DNA of 64,000 bases from Oryzias latipes (Eukaryota > Chordata > Actinopteri > Beloniformes > Adrianichthyidae). Location: positions 20,586,582 to 20,650,581 of the forward strand of contig NC_019864.2 of NCBI RefSeq assembly GCF_002234675.1, in the 5' to 3' direction. Both the position numbers and the translations under genes were made by a program. Below, one piece after another: positions 51,839 to 64,000 of the stretch. Within the stretch, counting starts at the first letter, position 1. The number at the start of each line of letters is the position of its first letter. The notes under the pieces are model-generated. The model saw only the letters and a list, made by a program, of their open reading frames with translations. It was not told the origin of the DNA and did not search any database.

Positions 51839-53566
51839 CTTTTTCCCGCAGGTCGAGCTGAAATACGCCGTTCAGAACGACCAGCCAGGGACCGAAACCC
51901 TGAGTGGAATCACCGTCTGTCCGTTTGCCTTATTAAACAGTTAAATTTCCTCCCAGTCAGCGCGTCCGATCCTTTCACCAGCAGATTCCCAGCCCGAAAA
52001 ACAGAAGAATATTGTTGAGTGGATCCATTTCCCCCGATATTACTACCCCGACCCTCCCTCTGGTCATGTAAATGAATTGATGATTTTAATATAAGAATTG
52101 GTTATATCCCTTTGCGCCACCTGATGGCATGTTTCATTAAAAAGGTCGGCACATATTTGCCAGTCACTTCAGACAAAAGCCAGCGTTTAAATAAAGGCGG
52201 TCTAAACCCAAATCGTTGTTTTTCATTTCTCTTCCCCAATTAAATATCCTCTATTTGGTTTAACGGCAATGATAAAAAAAAGACAACTGAAAGCCGGACA
52301 TTCGACAGCTGGAGCAGAAAACTCAAAAATATAGATAAACGTAATAAATAATGCCAAACAATAAAAGCACTTTGGGTGACCCGAGTTGTAAAGTGCTATA
52401 AGTAAAGCTTGATTTGATTAGAAAAATGAAACTTTTGAAAAAGTGAATGAATGAATACACTTACTCTGTTTTAAAGCAGCTGACATACCACAGGATTTCA
52501 ATTTGACAAAAAAAAAACCTTTTAGAAAAGTAGCTCAAATAATAAAGAGATTTCTTTGGCTTTGGTTCGCAGTATAGTTTTCTGAATTCATCATTTAGAA
52601 CTTAAAATTATTTGTTTTAATTTGGGCTTTCAGGCTTTTTGAGTTATTGTAAATGGGATGTTCATATCAGCCAACACTTCTTTTTACCTTATGGACAAAT
52701 GATGGACACAATGAAACAAATAGAAGCAGCAAAAACCCACGTGACTTACTAGCCGATCTAGCAGGGTCTGCAACACAATATCAAAGCAGGAATGGACAAG
52801 AACGACCACCATTAAACGAGATAGATTGTGTATAAAGTTTGACAAAAATAAACAGTTTTATTAATTCGGATTGCACGATTTCTAAGTTACTTTCAATCAA
52901 GTTACTTCAACACAGATGAAGTAAAATTGCCCCCCCCCGGTCTCCAAAAGATGAACTAAACTGGCTTAACATTTAAATAAATGAGATTGACTAAAAAATA
53001 GTTCTAAATAGTTGCCATTATCTTACGGAACCCGTAACGTTTCGCCAATTTTTGTGACAAAGTTTAACACAAACAAGCTGTGGTTTGCTAGGACAAAAAC
53101 GGAATTTTGTTAAGGAATAATTTAAAAGTTCTCTCTCTCAAAGCTTTCTAGCTTTGTGGTTGTTGTTTTCATATCCTTGCTTCATGTTGCTTTTTTTTCA
53201 TAATAAATGTGTTTTTTTTAAATGATGGTTTCAAACCTTTCCATTTTTTAGCTGGAATGTTTAAATTAAAACTTTGAAAATAAAACAGATGAAAAAAATA
53301 AAACTAACATGATTTCTTGAATTTTTCTGCAATCCTCAATGCAATAGAACAACTTACTGAAAAACAACTTTATCATTCATTTACGTCTGTCAGTCTTTTC
53401 AAAGCCGTTTTATTTTGAAAGGTTAACCCGGCAGTAAAACGCACAACTTTTAAAATGAAAGTTCAGTCTTTCAATATTTTCCGGTCCATTCGGCTTCACA
53501 ACAACTCTGTATCGTGGACACTTTGGATATATTCACCATTAATTTCCTCATATTAGCTTTGTAAAA
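51839..53566. other. Divergent intergenic region between bend7 and prpf18
   Basis: The two genes start 1.7 kb apart on opposite strands. A GC-richer stretch up to about 52050 is the likely bend7 promoter and leader. A fragment near 52360-52410 (GCACTTTGGGTGACC, GTAAAGTGCTATAAG) is a dispersed repeat end. A poly-C run lies at 52930. No gene is seen. Confidence 0.55.
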
Positions 53567-54472
53567 ATGGATATACTTAAAGCTGAAATAGCAAGAAAAA
53601 GAAAGCTCCTCGAAGAGAATCAGCTTGTTGATGTAAGTGTCTAAAAATTCCACACTTACTTAACTAAATTAGCACTTCGTTCGTAGCTAGCTAGCTCAGC
53701 TGAGCTGGCTTGATCATCGATAGACAGTCTTTTAACAACGTTAAGCTCTTTTTAAAAAACATATAAAGTAGTAATATTACAAATCCCATGCACTTTAGTA
53801 TGTCTGTAGCCATGCCTTTAAATAAATAAACAGATAATCTAGTTTCGTAACGTTTCTTTTGGTGTAGCTAGTTCTGTTCTGAGTCTGAGAGGACTGGTAC
53901 CTTTTTTTTAAACCAACATTAGCTCATATTCATTCGGTACTTTACTATGTACTTTACTTGTTTGACCTAAGCGTTATCAACGATCATGAACGGCATCTTG
54001 AATGTGTAAAAAGTAGAACAAAATAATAGTAAAATTGAAAAATTTACGTCAACTGTTAGCTTAGCGCCCATGGCGTAAAACAATTGCGCATGCGTACAAA
54101 ACATTATAGCATTTTTACACTTCCTAAATGTACATAATATCCATAAAATATATCAGAATACATGTGGAAAAATAAACTGCATTTTAACAGAATTTCTAAC
54201 TTTATATGAATTAAAATATATGGGTAATGTATATGTATATGAACGTATAAAATGTAATTATAATTTTAATTCTTAAACCGTTTTTTTTAAGTTACTGAAG
54301 ATACAATTCTGCTAGATATAGGCATAAAATAGGCATTATAATACTAAATTTATGTTTATTTTGTTTTTCGATTATCTGTTCTTTTGCATTTTTTTCCTTC
54401 AGGTTGCAATTACTAATTGTTTTTTTTTTTTAATTCAGTGTATTTTACGTTATCTTGTGTTTTATTTAAACA

Positions 54473-54550
<78 letters not shown>

Positions 54551-57500
54551 CCTTTTTTTCTTTTAAAATATTGAGCCAATAGCTAACAACTGTAAGGTTA
54601 CTAAGATTGCAATGAGTATTCTTAAATCTTTTAGATCTTTTTTTTATTGGGTGATATTCAAACAAATGAATGTATCTTTTGCTAATTAATAAAGTTGCTG
54701 AAAAATGCTCTACATAAGTAAAAACAGTCTCCCTCAAAAATGTAGTTTGATCCAAATAACACAACCATCTGTTATTTTATATTATGGGATGTTTCAACGA
54801 TTTTTAAACGTAGCCATCTTTTCTTGATAATGCAGACAAGGCAGAATTATATATAGTACTACTGCTGTGGTCTTCATGTATTACTACATATATTACTTTT
54901 CCAACGTTAAGTATTTGCCTTCATTTAAAATAATTGTTTTTGTCATTGCAGGATTCCAAGAAATTCTTTAAAAGGGCAGAACTTGCACAGAAAGAGCAGG
55001 AGGACTACTACAGAAGATGTGGATTGAAGGTTGATGTTCTGTCACTCTTGCTAACACATATACCAACTTTTAACACTCTAAGAGACATTTTAATCACTTT
55101 AATTTTATGCATGGTGTGACTGTGATTCAATGAAGTTCGTAAACTTTTGCCAGAAAACAAAATATGGCCTAGTTTTGATATTCGACTTTATGTAAGTGAC
55201 TGTGTGTATTGTGCTGTTTTTCTGCAACTTGCCTCTGCTGCCTGCATCTGTAGGTGCAGAGAGAGACTCCTGAGAGACAGGTATGGGAATGCAAGGTTGC
55301 AAAAAGGATGCATGATAAAAGGATCTAACATGCTGTGTACCTAAAGCTTCCTCTTCCTTGGCCACAATTCTGACATTTATCTTCTGAGTCAAGATGAACA
55401 TAGAAACACCTCGGTGGAGCCAATTTGATCTTTATTGGTTTATCTATGTAAATGTAAATTCTAAAACCCCTTATGTGTATTTTCCTATTAGAAACTTAAG
55501 AAAATCATCAGATGAGGTTGTTCTGACATGTTTTGCATTCTCATAGTGGTGTAGCAATACTAGCAGGTTGAAAAGGCTTATTTTGGGCACTAAAGGAAGC
55601 TAAAGAAAAAGTCACTATCAACTTGTTTTTGACCCCTTGTGCATTTTAGGAGGTGAAGACAGCATTGAAGATATATCCCTTTCTACTTTCATGTAACCAC
55701 AAAAATCACAATGCAGGAGGTGTCAGTGCAGCTGATTTAGAGATCAGTTAAGTTCAAGCACAAATCTCATGGTTTTCCAGGTGTGAACTGCTGAGGCTTG
55801 TTACATTTGTCAAACAGTTGCTGTTATCGGAGAACTTAGTTGTTTGGTCAGGCAAACAACTTTTTTATTTCCGTTTGAATTCAGTTTATAAAATGTCTAC
55901 TAAACAACTGACGTCTCAATTCGAAGGTCTAACGCAAAGAGTCACAAGTCACTGATTACTTATTACAAAGATTCTAGAACCTCATCAATCAATCAATCAC
56001 TTTATTTAGATAGGACTTTTTACCAACAGGCTGTCGAACACAAGGTGCTTGACATGAAAGACGTATATAAACGTCAGTTAGAACAATAAAAGCCACAACA
56101 CGCATAAGACTAAAAGCAACAACAATAAAAGAACAGATAAAAGGAGGAATTGATGTGGCTAAAATTTGAGGAGGCACTGTATAGACTAAAAGATAGACGA
56201 GGTAAAAACATACAAATGATACACCAGAAAAGCCATAAATACATAAAAGCGCAAATAATATGTTGATTTATATGAGTTATTTAAAAGCTAAGAGAGGTCT
56301 TTAATGACATTTAAAAATCTTCACATAAGCAGAAACTCTCAGACACTCGGGTAAGTTATTCTACAAATGAGGACCACGGTACTGAAAGGAGCCCTCGCCG
56401 TGAATCCTGCTTCTCATAGTGAGCAGAACCTGAGGATTTGAGAACTCTGGAGGGTTTGTAAGGACTGAGGAGATCTGATATTAAGGACGGTCCCAGTCCA
56501 CTAAGACATTTAAATACTAGGAGGAGAATCTTAAAATCAATCCTGAGGCTGACAAAGTACAGCCAGTGCAGAGACTATAAAGACAGGAGTGATGTGTGCT
56601 CTCATGCTTGTATTGGTTAAAACACGTGCAGCTGAGACGAACTGTAATGTGTTGATAGACTGTGTTGGAAGACAAGATAAAAGAGCATTACAATAGTTCA
56701 GTCTAAACATGATAAAAGCATGGATTCAAATCTCTGCGCTGATCCTTTGTAGAAAAGTTCTCACTCAGATAATAATTTTTTAAATGAAAAAAACAATCTT
56801 AGTTGTGTTTTGAAGTTAAGATCCACATCAAAGAAAACTCCAAGGTTTTTTGCCATGTTACTTAAAGCTACATTTATAATACAACTCACACCAGATCATT
56901 GCAATAAGGCCAGACTGTCTTGACTGTATAAATGAAGCTGTTCGTTCAAATTTTGGCACATCCCGTCAGGGATCGCCACAGCGAATCAGCTTTCACTGAT
57001 TCACAGAGGTTTGGCAGAAAGTTTTTACAGCGGATACTCTTCCTGACAAAACCCTGTGTTTTCAAGGCCCAGGGAGACTCAGATGGGTAGCAGTGCGATG
57101 GCTGTTGCCTAAGGACTCACAAAACCAGCAGATCATTTTATTTAGTGTCATTCTTACTGAGCAAACGATGAGTAAATGTGGAGAGGAAACTCCATCTAAA
57201 GGGTTGAATACTAAAAACTGTTTTACTTATATGGATGTGAAAGCTAGGTTCTCTTTCCAAATGAGGCTACTGAAAGAAGTGAATGTAAATGATCAGATGG
57301 ACATTGGATTTCAGGGCCAGCTGCAGTTGATGTTAAATGGATCACAGAGATGAGAACACTGTTATGAAAGACAAAAAGGTTTTCTTTGCCGTCTTTATTT
57401 TGTATAATATATAATATGCAGGACCACAAGGTCAATCAAGCTCCGAATGTCTGGCTGATAACAAGAAATATTTACGACTGTTTCTCATTCAGTTCTCTAA

Positions 57501-60500
57501 CAAACATCACATTTATTGTTGATGCGTTTGTTCGTAAAAAGAAAATGAAAGGAACTTCTTTTTTTATTTTTTAATATGCTCAGTAAATTTACTTTTGTCG
57601 AAGGTTGTTTTTGTTTTTTGGAAATTTGTAAAAATGTTGTCTTAATTCAAATAACTACCGTAGTGTTTAGGTATGAGGTGCAAATCAGAAGATCTTCTGA
57701 CATTTTTCCAATGTTCACAGTGCTCCATGCTTAATTATCCTTTGACATAGCATTGTTCCTTTGGTTTACATTGGAAACTATAAAATGAGGTAATTTTGTG
57801 GGAAAATGAAATGTTAAAAGCAGCTCAACAAGGAAAGGAAGTCACACATGCTGTGGATGTCAGCATGACATTGAGCTAAAAAAGAATTATTTTGGACTGT
57901 TTATAGTTGTTTTTTTTTAAATAAAGCTTTGCTTTTTGTTTTTGCAAATGATCTGTGACACATTCTTCTATATTTAAATTAAACACAAGTATTTTTGTTT
58001 CATTAGATAGCTTTTTTGTAAATAAGATCATTTTTTTTTCTCCAAGTTTGTTCAGCGCTTGAAACGCTTCAGTTCTGAAGCTGTGTGGGTGTCTGTTTGT
58101 CATTTCTTTTTCTTCTTTGTTTTTTGTTATCTGTTGTTTGTTTGAAGGCTTTTTGTTTCGGTTGCATATTTGTCTGTGACCGTGCTTCTGAAACAACAGT
58201 CTAATTGGTCCCTGTGCATGTTTTCATGAAAGCATGATCTGGTATGATTGTCATTGCAAATTGTCACTCACATGTTTGCTTTTATGAAGCTTTAAAATTT
58301 GTTGAAACTATTATAATAACACTTATTTAGAGATGCATAAGTATTAATTCTAACTCCTGTACTGTTAAGTTTTTTTTTTAATTGAAATTTGCTAAAAAGG
58401 TTACGATGTGAACACGTGTTATGAAACTTGACTCAAGACTTTATTAAGCTCTGTAAAAGTTAAGGTCTTCTTGTTATTAAACTCTTTTAATTTAAGTATT
58501 ATTTTACAAAATAATACAAACAGTAAGACTAAATTAAAATTGTTTGGGAAGTGATACCAGTTGGTTAAATTTTCCAGATTTAGTTCATCTTAAGTTAGTT
58601 GAAAGCCTGAACATCTTGGATTGATTCATTTAATGGCTTTATCTGCAGTCTCATTTCATTCATATATTTCCTTGAAAACCTCAGTTTTGCTTCATGGCTG
58701 TATTTGCAGTGACACTGTTTTGAGCTGATTAACATGTCAGTTTTTTTCCTATGCATCTTTATTAATACCGGTCTGTTCTTTCAACGTTGTTCTGAAGATT
58801 GATCATAAGGAGGACGACGAGCCGTCCAGCTCATCGAACCCAGTTTTAGAATTAGAACTAACAGAGGAGAAGCTCCCGATGACGCTGTCACGACAGGAGG
58901 TGAGGCCACGCATGACAGCTGCCCCTTTTGTCTTCAAGGATGCTTTCTTTGAGCGTTTTACATGCTGTATGTTCTACTTTCTCATATTTATCCAGGTTAT
59001 TCGGCGACTTCGAGAACGAGGGGAACCAATCCGATTGTTTGGAGAGTCGGATTATGATGCCTTCCAGAGACTCAGGAAAATTGAAATTCTTACCCCAGAA
59101 GTGAACAAGGTGAAGGAGAAGATCTTAAAGAAGCTTGTTGTAATTCTGATGATTTAGAAAGGCTGAAAACAATCGTCTGACTTAGAAGGTCTGACACTTT
59201 TCTTTATGTTGACTTCTCTCTTTGGCCATAGGGTCTGCGAAACGACTTAAAAGCAGCCATGGACAAGATCGACCAGCAGTACTTAAATGAGATAGTAGGA
59301 GGAACAGAGGCAGGGGAGGTGGACACGCAACACGACCTGAAGGTACACGAAGAGAACACCACTATAGAGGAGCTGGAGGTACAGTGCACAGGCAAATGCA
59401 CCAGGACACACAAGTCACTAAATACCGTATTATCTGGAGTATAAGTCGCTGTTTATTTATACAGTTTGGCCAGAGGTGTGACTTATGCTCAGGGACTAAT
59501 ATGGGATTCCCCCCCCCCCCAAAAAAAAATTCCCACTAACAACTGGTTGCCCTTTAGCGGTTGTTTCCCAACAACAACTGCTAGAGGGCGCTGTAGGTGA
59601 GTGTATCAGTATTTGCCACACACAGCAACACTGAGGAAGTGCCATCCAAAACATACAGAGTCTGATTCTCATTTCCATCAAGGCATTATTATTTTATTAA
59701 TTGTTCCCTCCTTGGACTAATGCGGGACATCAAGTCATCAAACTGGGTTACAGAGAGACGGAAGTACAGCTGAAAGCGCTGTCATTCAGACGCAGGTCCT
59801 GCAGCATAGAAGGCAACGATCAGCCTAACAAAAAAAATGACTGAAAGATGTCAGGAACCCAGACACGGAGACATGGTTACTGATACTTTTGTAGAGCTCT
59901 TCAAAATAAATTAACCTGATCTCCCAACGTCATCCGTGTCTTCCATGTGTTGTAAATGAGATATACAGTCAATGTAGCAGATTTGTTTGGTGGTGGATTT
60001 GTTCCAAAGCTACAGCTTAGATTCCAGAGCGAATTGTAAATATTTAATTCTTCTTAATTATGCATTTTTTGGCTCTTGCAACTTACACTCCAGAAAATAC
60101 GGTAGCTTTGTCACTTTTTGTGGTATTTAAATGGAAGTGAAGGTTGCTTCTGTTGTTGACTTGGCCATATCAGAGCATTATTGTGTGATTTCTAATGTCA
60201 CCAGTCAAATCCAGCAGGAAGCCTCAGTGAGAACTGTGAGGAAACGGTATTTAACTCCTGAAGTGGCTGCAAGTTTTATTGATATTTTTAAGCAAACTCC
60301 TGCTCAGATTTTACCTGCACCCTGTGATTTTATTGTTGATCCTTTTTATAACAGACTTCCGTCTTCCATAGATGCAGTGGATTAAGAACCACTCCTAAAA
60401 TCCCATGGAAGACTGATGACATTAAGGGTTCGAAGCCGAATAGCAGGAGGGCAGAGAGGAGATACAGGAAGACGAAATTAATAATTCATAAAGACATTTT

Positions 60501-63500
60501 AAAAGAACAACTCAAAATTTACAATAACTCCGTTAAACGAGCCAGAACCTCCTATTTTTCAAAAATCATTTCAGAAATAAAAACAACCCCAAATATCTTT
60601 TAAAAACAATTGATATTTTAATAAACAAAGACTTTAACAAGTCCTCCATGCCATCATCTAATGCTGCATGTGAGGACTTTGCAGACCACTTCATGGGTAA
60701 AATCAATGCTATAAGATCAAACATTTCATCCATGCAATACACTGATCTTAACAGATCACCAGCATTGTTTTTACCAGAAGAAACACTGGGGAATTTTGTC
60801 CTGGTTGATGCAGAGATGCTTGGTCGAGTTGTATCCCAAGTAAACATTACAACCTGCCTTTTAGATCCCATTCCCACTTCACTTTTTAAAACATTTAATG
60901 GATTCTTTGAGTCAGAGCTTTTAAACATAGTAAACTGCTCTCTTCAGACGGGGGTCTCTGCCTGTAAGATGGCAGTGGTGAGGCCCCTTCTGAAAAAGAG
61001 TCAATTAGACCCGAAAACTCTGGATAACTATAGACCCGTATCCAACTTACCATTTTTAAGTAAAATTATAGAAAAAAGTGTCGCTACTCAACTGTGTGAG
61101 TTTTTAATTACCCAAAAACTTTTAGAGACATATCAGTCTGTTTTTAGGATAAACCATAGTACAGAGATGGCTCTTTTAAAGATCGTTAATGATCTTAGAA
61201 TAACTTAGGATTCTAGTGGGCCTCTCTGGAAATGTTCTTTAGTGGTTTTACTCTTACCTTACAGATCGACACTTTTATGTAAGTATGGATACGTGCTCTT
61301 CAGGAATCCATGAAATTAGTTGTGGGGTTCCCCAAGGGTCGATTTTAGGTCCAATACTGTTTAATTTATATATGTTGCCTCTTGGGGAGGTCATCAGGGG
61401 ACATGGCAGCTATGCTGATGATACACAGCTTTACCTCGCCGTGTCTCCTGATGACCTTGAACCTGTTAACACTCTTTTAAACTGTATTTTAGATATAAAG
61501 TCATGGATGGCAGAAAACGTCTTACAGCTCAACCAGGACAAAACTGAAGTTTTAATCATCCTCGGTTCTGAAGACAAGAGAGAGATGATTTTACCACATC
61601 TTCATAATTTTAAACCTTCTCAATGTGTGAGAAACCTGGGCGTACTTTTTGACTCTGAGCTAACATTTATCCCACACATTAAAAATGTCGTTAAGACAGA
61701 ATTTTACCTTCTTAAAAACATTGCCAGAGTCCGCCCGTTCCTCTCTCTAGCCAGCACAGAGTTGCTGAAGCATGCTTTTATTTTCAGTCGGTAAGATTAT
61801 TGTAATGCCCTGCTCTCTGGTTTACCCAAAAAGTCTATTTCAAATCTACAGCCATTGCAGAACTCAGCGGCACGAGTTCTGACGAGGACCAGAGGGCGGG
61901 AACACATTACACCAGTTTTAAAATGGCTGCATTGGCTCCCTGTGCATTTCAGGATTGATTTTAAAATTCTTTTAATGGTTTATAAATGTTTTTATGGTCT
62001 TGGGCCTTCTTATTTAAATGATATTATTTTGAAGCATGAGCCCTCGTGGACCCTGAGGTCCTCCTGCTGGCCTCTTAGTTGTTCCTAAGGTGAGGACCAA
62101 AACTTATGGTGAGGCTTTGTTCTGCCATTACGGTCCTCGCCTGTGGAACAGCCTTCCGGAGAACCTCAGGGCCGCAGAGACTGTAGAGGTTTTTAAAAAG
62201 AGGCTCAAGACTCACCTTTTTAATTTAGCTTTTATTTGATTGTAACTGCTAATTTATTCTATTAGTTTTAGTATAGGTTATTTTATGTATTTAATTTCAT
62301 TTTATGCATCTTATTCTCAATTTTATTTTTATAAACATCTTATGTCTTTAATTTTAGTATCTTATCATGATTTTAGCCCCAGTGTTTCTTGTGGGGATCT
62401 TTTCCTCCAGGGCTTGCTGGCTTGGTCGGTGGTTGTTGCCGCGGTTGTCGCCCTTGCTGGGGCAGCTGGAGTTTAACTTTGCAGCCTCACGGCTGTGAAG
62501 TGGACCCCGATGCTGTTCCAGTCTGGGGGGGCGCTGTGGCGATGCTCCCATGGCCAAGCTGGCTCCTGGTATGAAAGGATTCCCAAATACTGTTTCCTCA
62601 CAGCAGAGCCATGCCTTACTTGTTTATTTCTTTATTTATTGTTTATTTATTTATTTATTTATTTTTACAGTTACAGAGTCATTATTCATTGTACGTGGGG
62701 GTCATGGGTCATAAGTTTTAACAGAGGGGAGTGGGAAGGGTGAAGGGTGGGTAGGGTTTTTACTGTAATATTGTGTTTTCTCTTGAGTTTGATTTTTTTT
62801 AAGTTTGATATCATAATTACTGTTTAGGTTCTTGGAAAAACCCTGGGAACAGGGGATGACAGTGGAGACCAGGATGTTATCCACAAGGTTTTAAGGGTAA
62901 GGCAAAGCAATGCATGTCCACCTTTCTATGTAGAGGGAGCTGTTGGATAAAATGTCTTCAGTATTTCCCCGGCTGATGTTTGTGTTATTGATTTATTAAA
63001 GTTTTTATCGAAATGGCTAATTTTCCTATTTAACAGGAATGATAGAGTTTCAAAACCCATATGTTTAAAAGTAGGATGTTTTGTTGTCCACAAATACTTA
63101 AGTAAACTATTTTAGCCTGTATTTCCCCTCGCTGCATTGCAGTTTCTTCTTGGCGTTTGGGCTAAAGATCTGAACAGTCGGGAAGATCTGGTCAAGCGCA
63201 GCGTTCAGGGCAAGCTGGCCAGTGCCACACACTCACAGACGGAGTCTTATCTCAGGCCTTTGTTCCGGAAGCTCAGAAAGAAGGTAACTGTTTTGACAGC
63301 AGAACCGTCTGCAATGCAAGCTCAGAAGTTTGGATTTAATTTTAGGAAAAATCCTTTCATTTCTTTCAGAATTTACCTGCTGACATCAAAGAGTCAATCA
63401 CAGACATCATAAAATTTATGTTGGAAAGGGAATATGTGAAGGTATGCGAGCTTTTTTTATCCACTTCCTCTTTTAAATGTTTACTACAAATAACTGTTAA

Positions 63501-63670
63501 CAAATCTGTTCCAGGCAAATGATGCATATCTTCAGATGGCTATCGGGAATGCTCCATGGCCCATTGGTGTAACAATGGTTGGTATCCACGCTCGTACTGG
63601 ACGAGAAAAGATCTTTTCCAAACACGTGGCCCACGTTCTCAACGATGAGACGCAGAGGAAATACATTCAG
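53567..63670 (+). CDS. prpf18: Pre-mRNA-splicing factor 18 (last exon outside window)
   Basis: Nine exons: 53567-53632, 54952-55029, 58798-58899, 58996-59109, 59232-59378, 62828-62896, 63143-63283, 63370-63441, 63515-63670; 315 residues, in frame at each join. Human PRPF18 has 342, so one short exon (about 27 residues) lies to the right. Start [16 protein letters not shown] splicing-factor motif ([26 protein letters not shown] divided at about 83-110) is followed by the conserved helical Prp18 domain (about 190 onward: [44 protein letters not shown]). It acts in the nucleus in the second step of splicing. Conservation is near complete after residue 80. Introns 2 (3.8 kb) and 5 (3.4 kb) hold repeats and a LINE. 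Confidence 0.97.
54477..54547. repeat. (AT)n microsatellite, about 35 units, prpf18 intron 1
   Basis: An uninterrupted 71-base AT run, able to form a cruciform and likely to vary in length. Confidence 0.97.
55985..56890. repeat. Dispersed repeat in prpf18 intron 2
   Basis: It begins with an ATCA tandem run then ACTTTATTTAGATAGGAC. The body has the wording of a fish retroelement tail (CCAGTCCACTAAGACATTTA, AGCATTACAATAGTTCAGTC). No open frame. Probably a non-LTR element trailer; clade unknown. Confidence 0.5.
56950..57090. repeat. Dispersed fish repeat, copy 2
   Basis: It matches the copy at 22395-22525 (GATCGCCACAGCGAATCAGC, TTTTTACAGCGGATAC, CTTCCTGACA, CAGGGAGAC). Confidence 0.6.
59423..60104. 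mobile_element. Short inverted-repeat element in prpf18 intron 5
   Basis: Ends are inverted: TACCGTATTATCTGGAGTAT on the left and ACACTCCAGAAAATACGGTA on the right, with few mismatches. The interior includes a C-run/A-run near 59510. No coding sequence. It resembles widely scattered elements with TACCGTATTTTC ends. Confidence 0.65.
60125..62260 (+). mobile_element. Decayed L2/CR1-type LINE in prpf18 intron 5
   Basis: Same orientation as the gene, 5'-truncated in the endonuclease domain ([13 protein letters not shown] near 60155). Then come linker and reverse transcriptase blocks: [31 protein letters not shown], a gap where RT block A should be (about 61200-61260), [34 protein letters not shown] and a C-terminal end ([20 protein letters not shown] near 62150). 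Stops and frame changes (for example near 60385, 61208 and 61794) and an internal deletion show it is dead. TTTA tandem runs near 62630-62670 may be its 3' tail. Confidence 0.85.
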
Positions 63671-63884
63671 GTGAGATCCAAGGTTAAAATCTGCAGTCTG
63701 ACTTTGGAAAACACTGTTTTATTGTCACCGCAACTGTTAGAAGTACTGGATTTTATATTTTGGGTCATTTTGAAGTATGTTTACATTTAACATTCAGGAC
63801 AAAACAAAACAAAAAACAATTCTGCTAACTCTTTTTGTAGAAATGAAATTATAGATTACACATAATGTTCGTTTAAAGCAAAAA

Positions 63885-63980
63885 TGACTCAGGTGTTTTT
63901 GATTTGGGCTAAAAACAGCTTAATCATAATTAGAAGTCCACTGAGAATGCCTTTAAAATGAGCTCCTTGACACTTCGTTT
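63885..63980. mobile_element. Partial TTAA-type MITE, prpf18 intron 9
   Basis: GGGCTAAAAACAGCTTAATC, ATAATTAGAAGTCCACTGAG and AATGCCTTTAAAA match the right half of the bend7 copy. The outer end is lost or lies past the window. Confidence 0.55.
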
Positions 63981-64000
63981 TGGGGAAAATATCTCAAGAT

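Noticed and set aside
54474-54764. Minus-strand frame ending in an Ile-Tyr repeat
   Set aside because: It is a translation of the AT microsatellite.

Overview
This is teleost fish chromosomal DNA. The protein-coding genes have many short exons with GT-AG introns, two of them are fish egg-envelope (choriogenin-type) genes, and the spaces between are filled with fish-type DNA transposons and LINEs. The species cannot be fixed from sequence alone; the egg-envelope signal peptide and repeats look like medaka or a relative, which is a guess.

Layout. (1) 1-6.6 kb: two zona pellucida (ZP) domain egg-coat genes transcribed away from each other. A choriogenin L/ZP3-like gene lies on the minus strand and is cut by the left edge. 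A choriogenin H/ZP1-ZP4-like gene lies on the plus strand, with a long Pro-Gln repeat, a trefoil domain and a ZP domain. Each has a TATA box and a perfect consensus oestrogen response element. (2) 7-13.8 kb: a transposon graveyard. A 3.9-kb PIF/Harbinger-type element with a decayed transposase carries an 820-bp hAT-type element with an exact 8-bp target duplication. (3) 14.3-39 kb: three plus-strand genes: choline kinase (chkb), a membrane-anchored BTB/BACK/kelch protein (possibly klhdc7-like), and muscle-type carnitine palmitoyltransferase 1 (cpt1b). A LINE with a 771-codon open reading frame sits at an exon-intron boundary of cpt1b, between 18-bp target duplications that copy the splice donor. 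(4) 40.4-64 kb: sephs1 (minus), bend7 (minus) and prpf18 (plus, its last exon beyond the window).

Two conserved blocks meet here. CHKB-CPT1B is a neighbour pair in human (22q13) and SEPHS1-BEND7-PRPF18 is a trio in human (10p13), both from recall. They abut tail to tail between about 39.3 and 39.8 kb.

How the genes work: the two choriogenins build the egg envelope and look directly oestrogen-controlled. chkb starts phosphatidylcholine synthesis. cpt1b makes acylcarnitine at the mitochondrial outer membrane for fat oxidation. sephs1 is the threonine-type selenophosphate synthetase paralogue. bend7 is a BEN-domain nuclear protein. prpf18 is a second-step splicing factor. Apart from the choriogenin pair there is no operon-like co-function. 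A family of short elements flanked by TTAA recurs at five loci, in or beside four of the host genes. I did not find a convincing wholly new biological system. The strongest leads are the oestrogen-element architecture of the choriogenin pair and the LINE insertion that duplicates a cpt1b splice donor.
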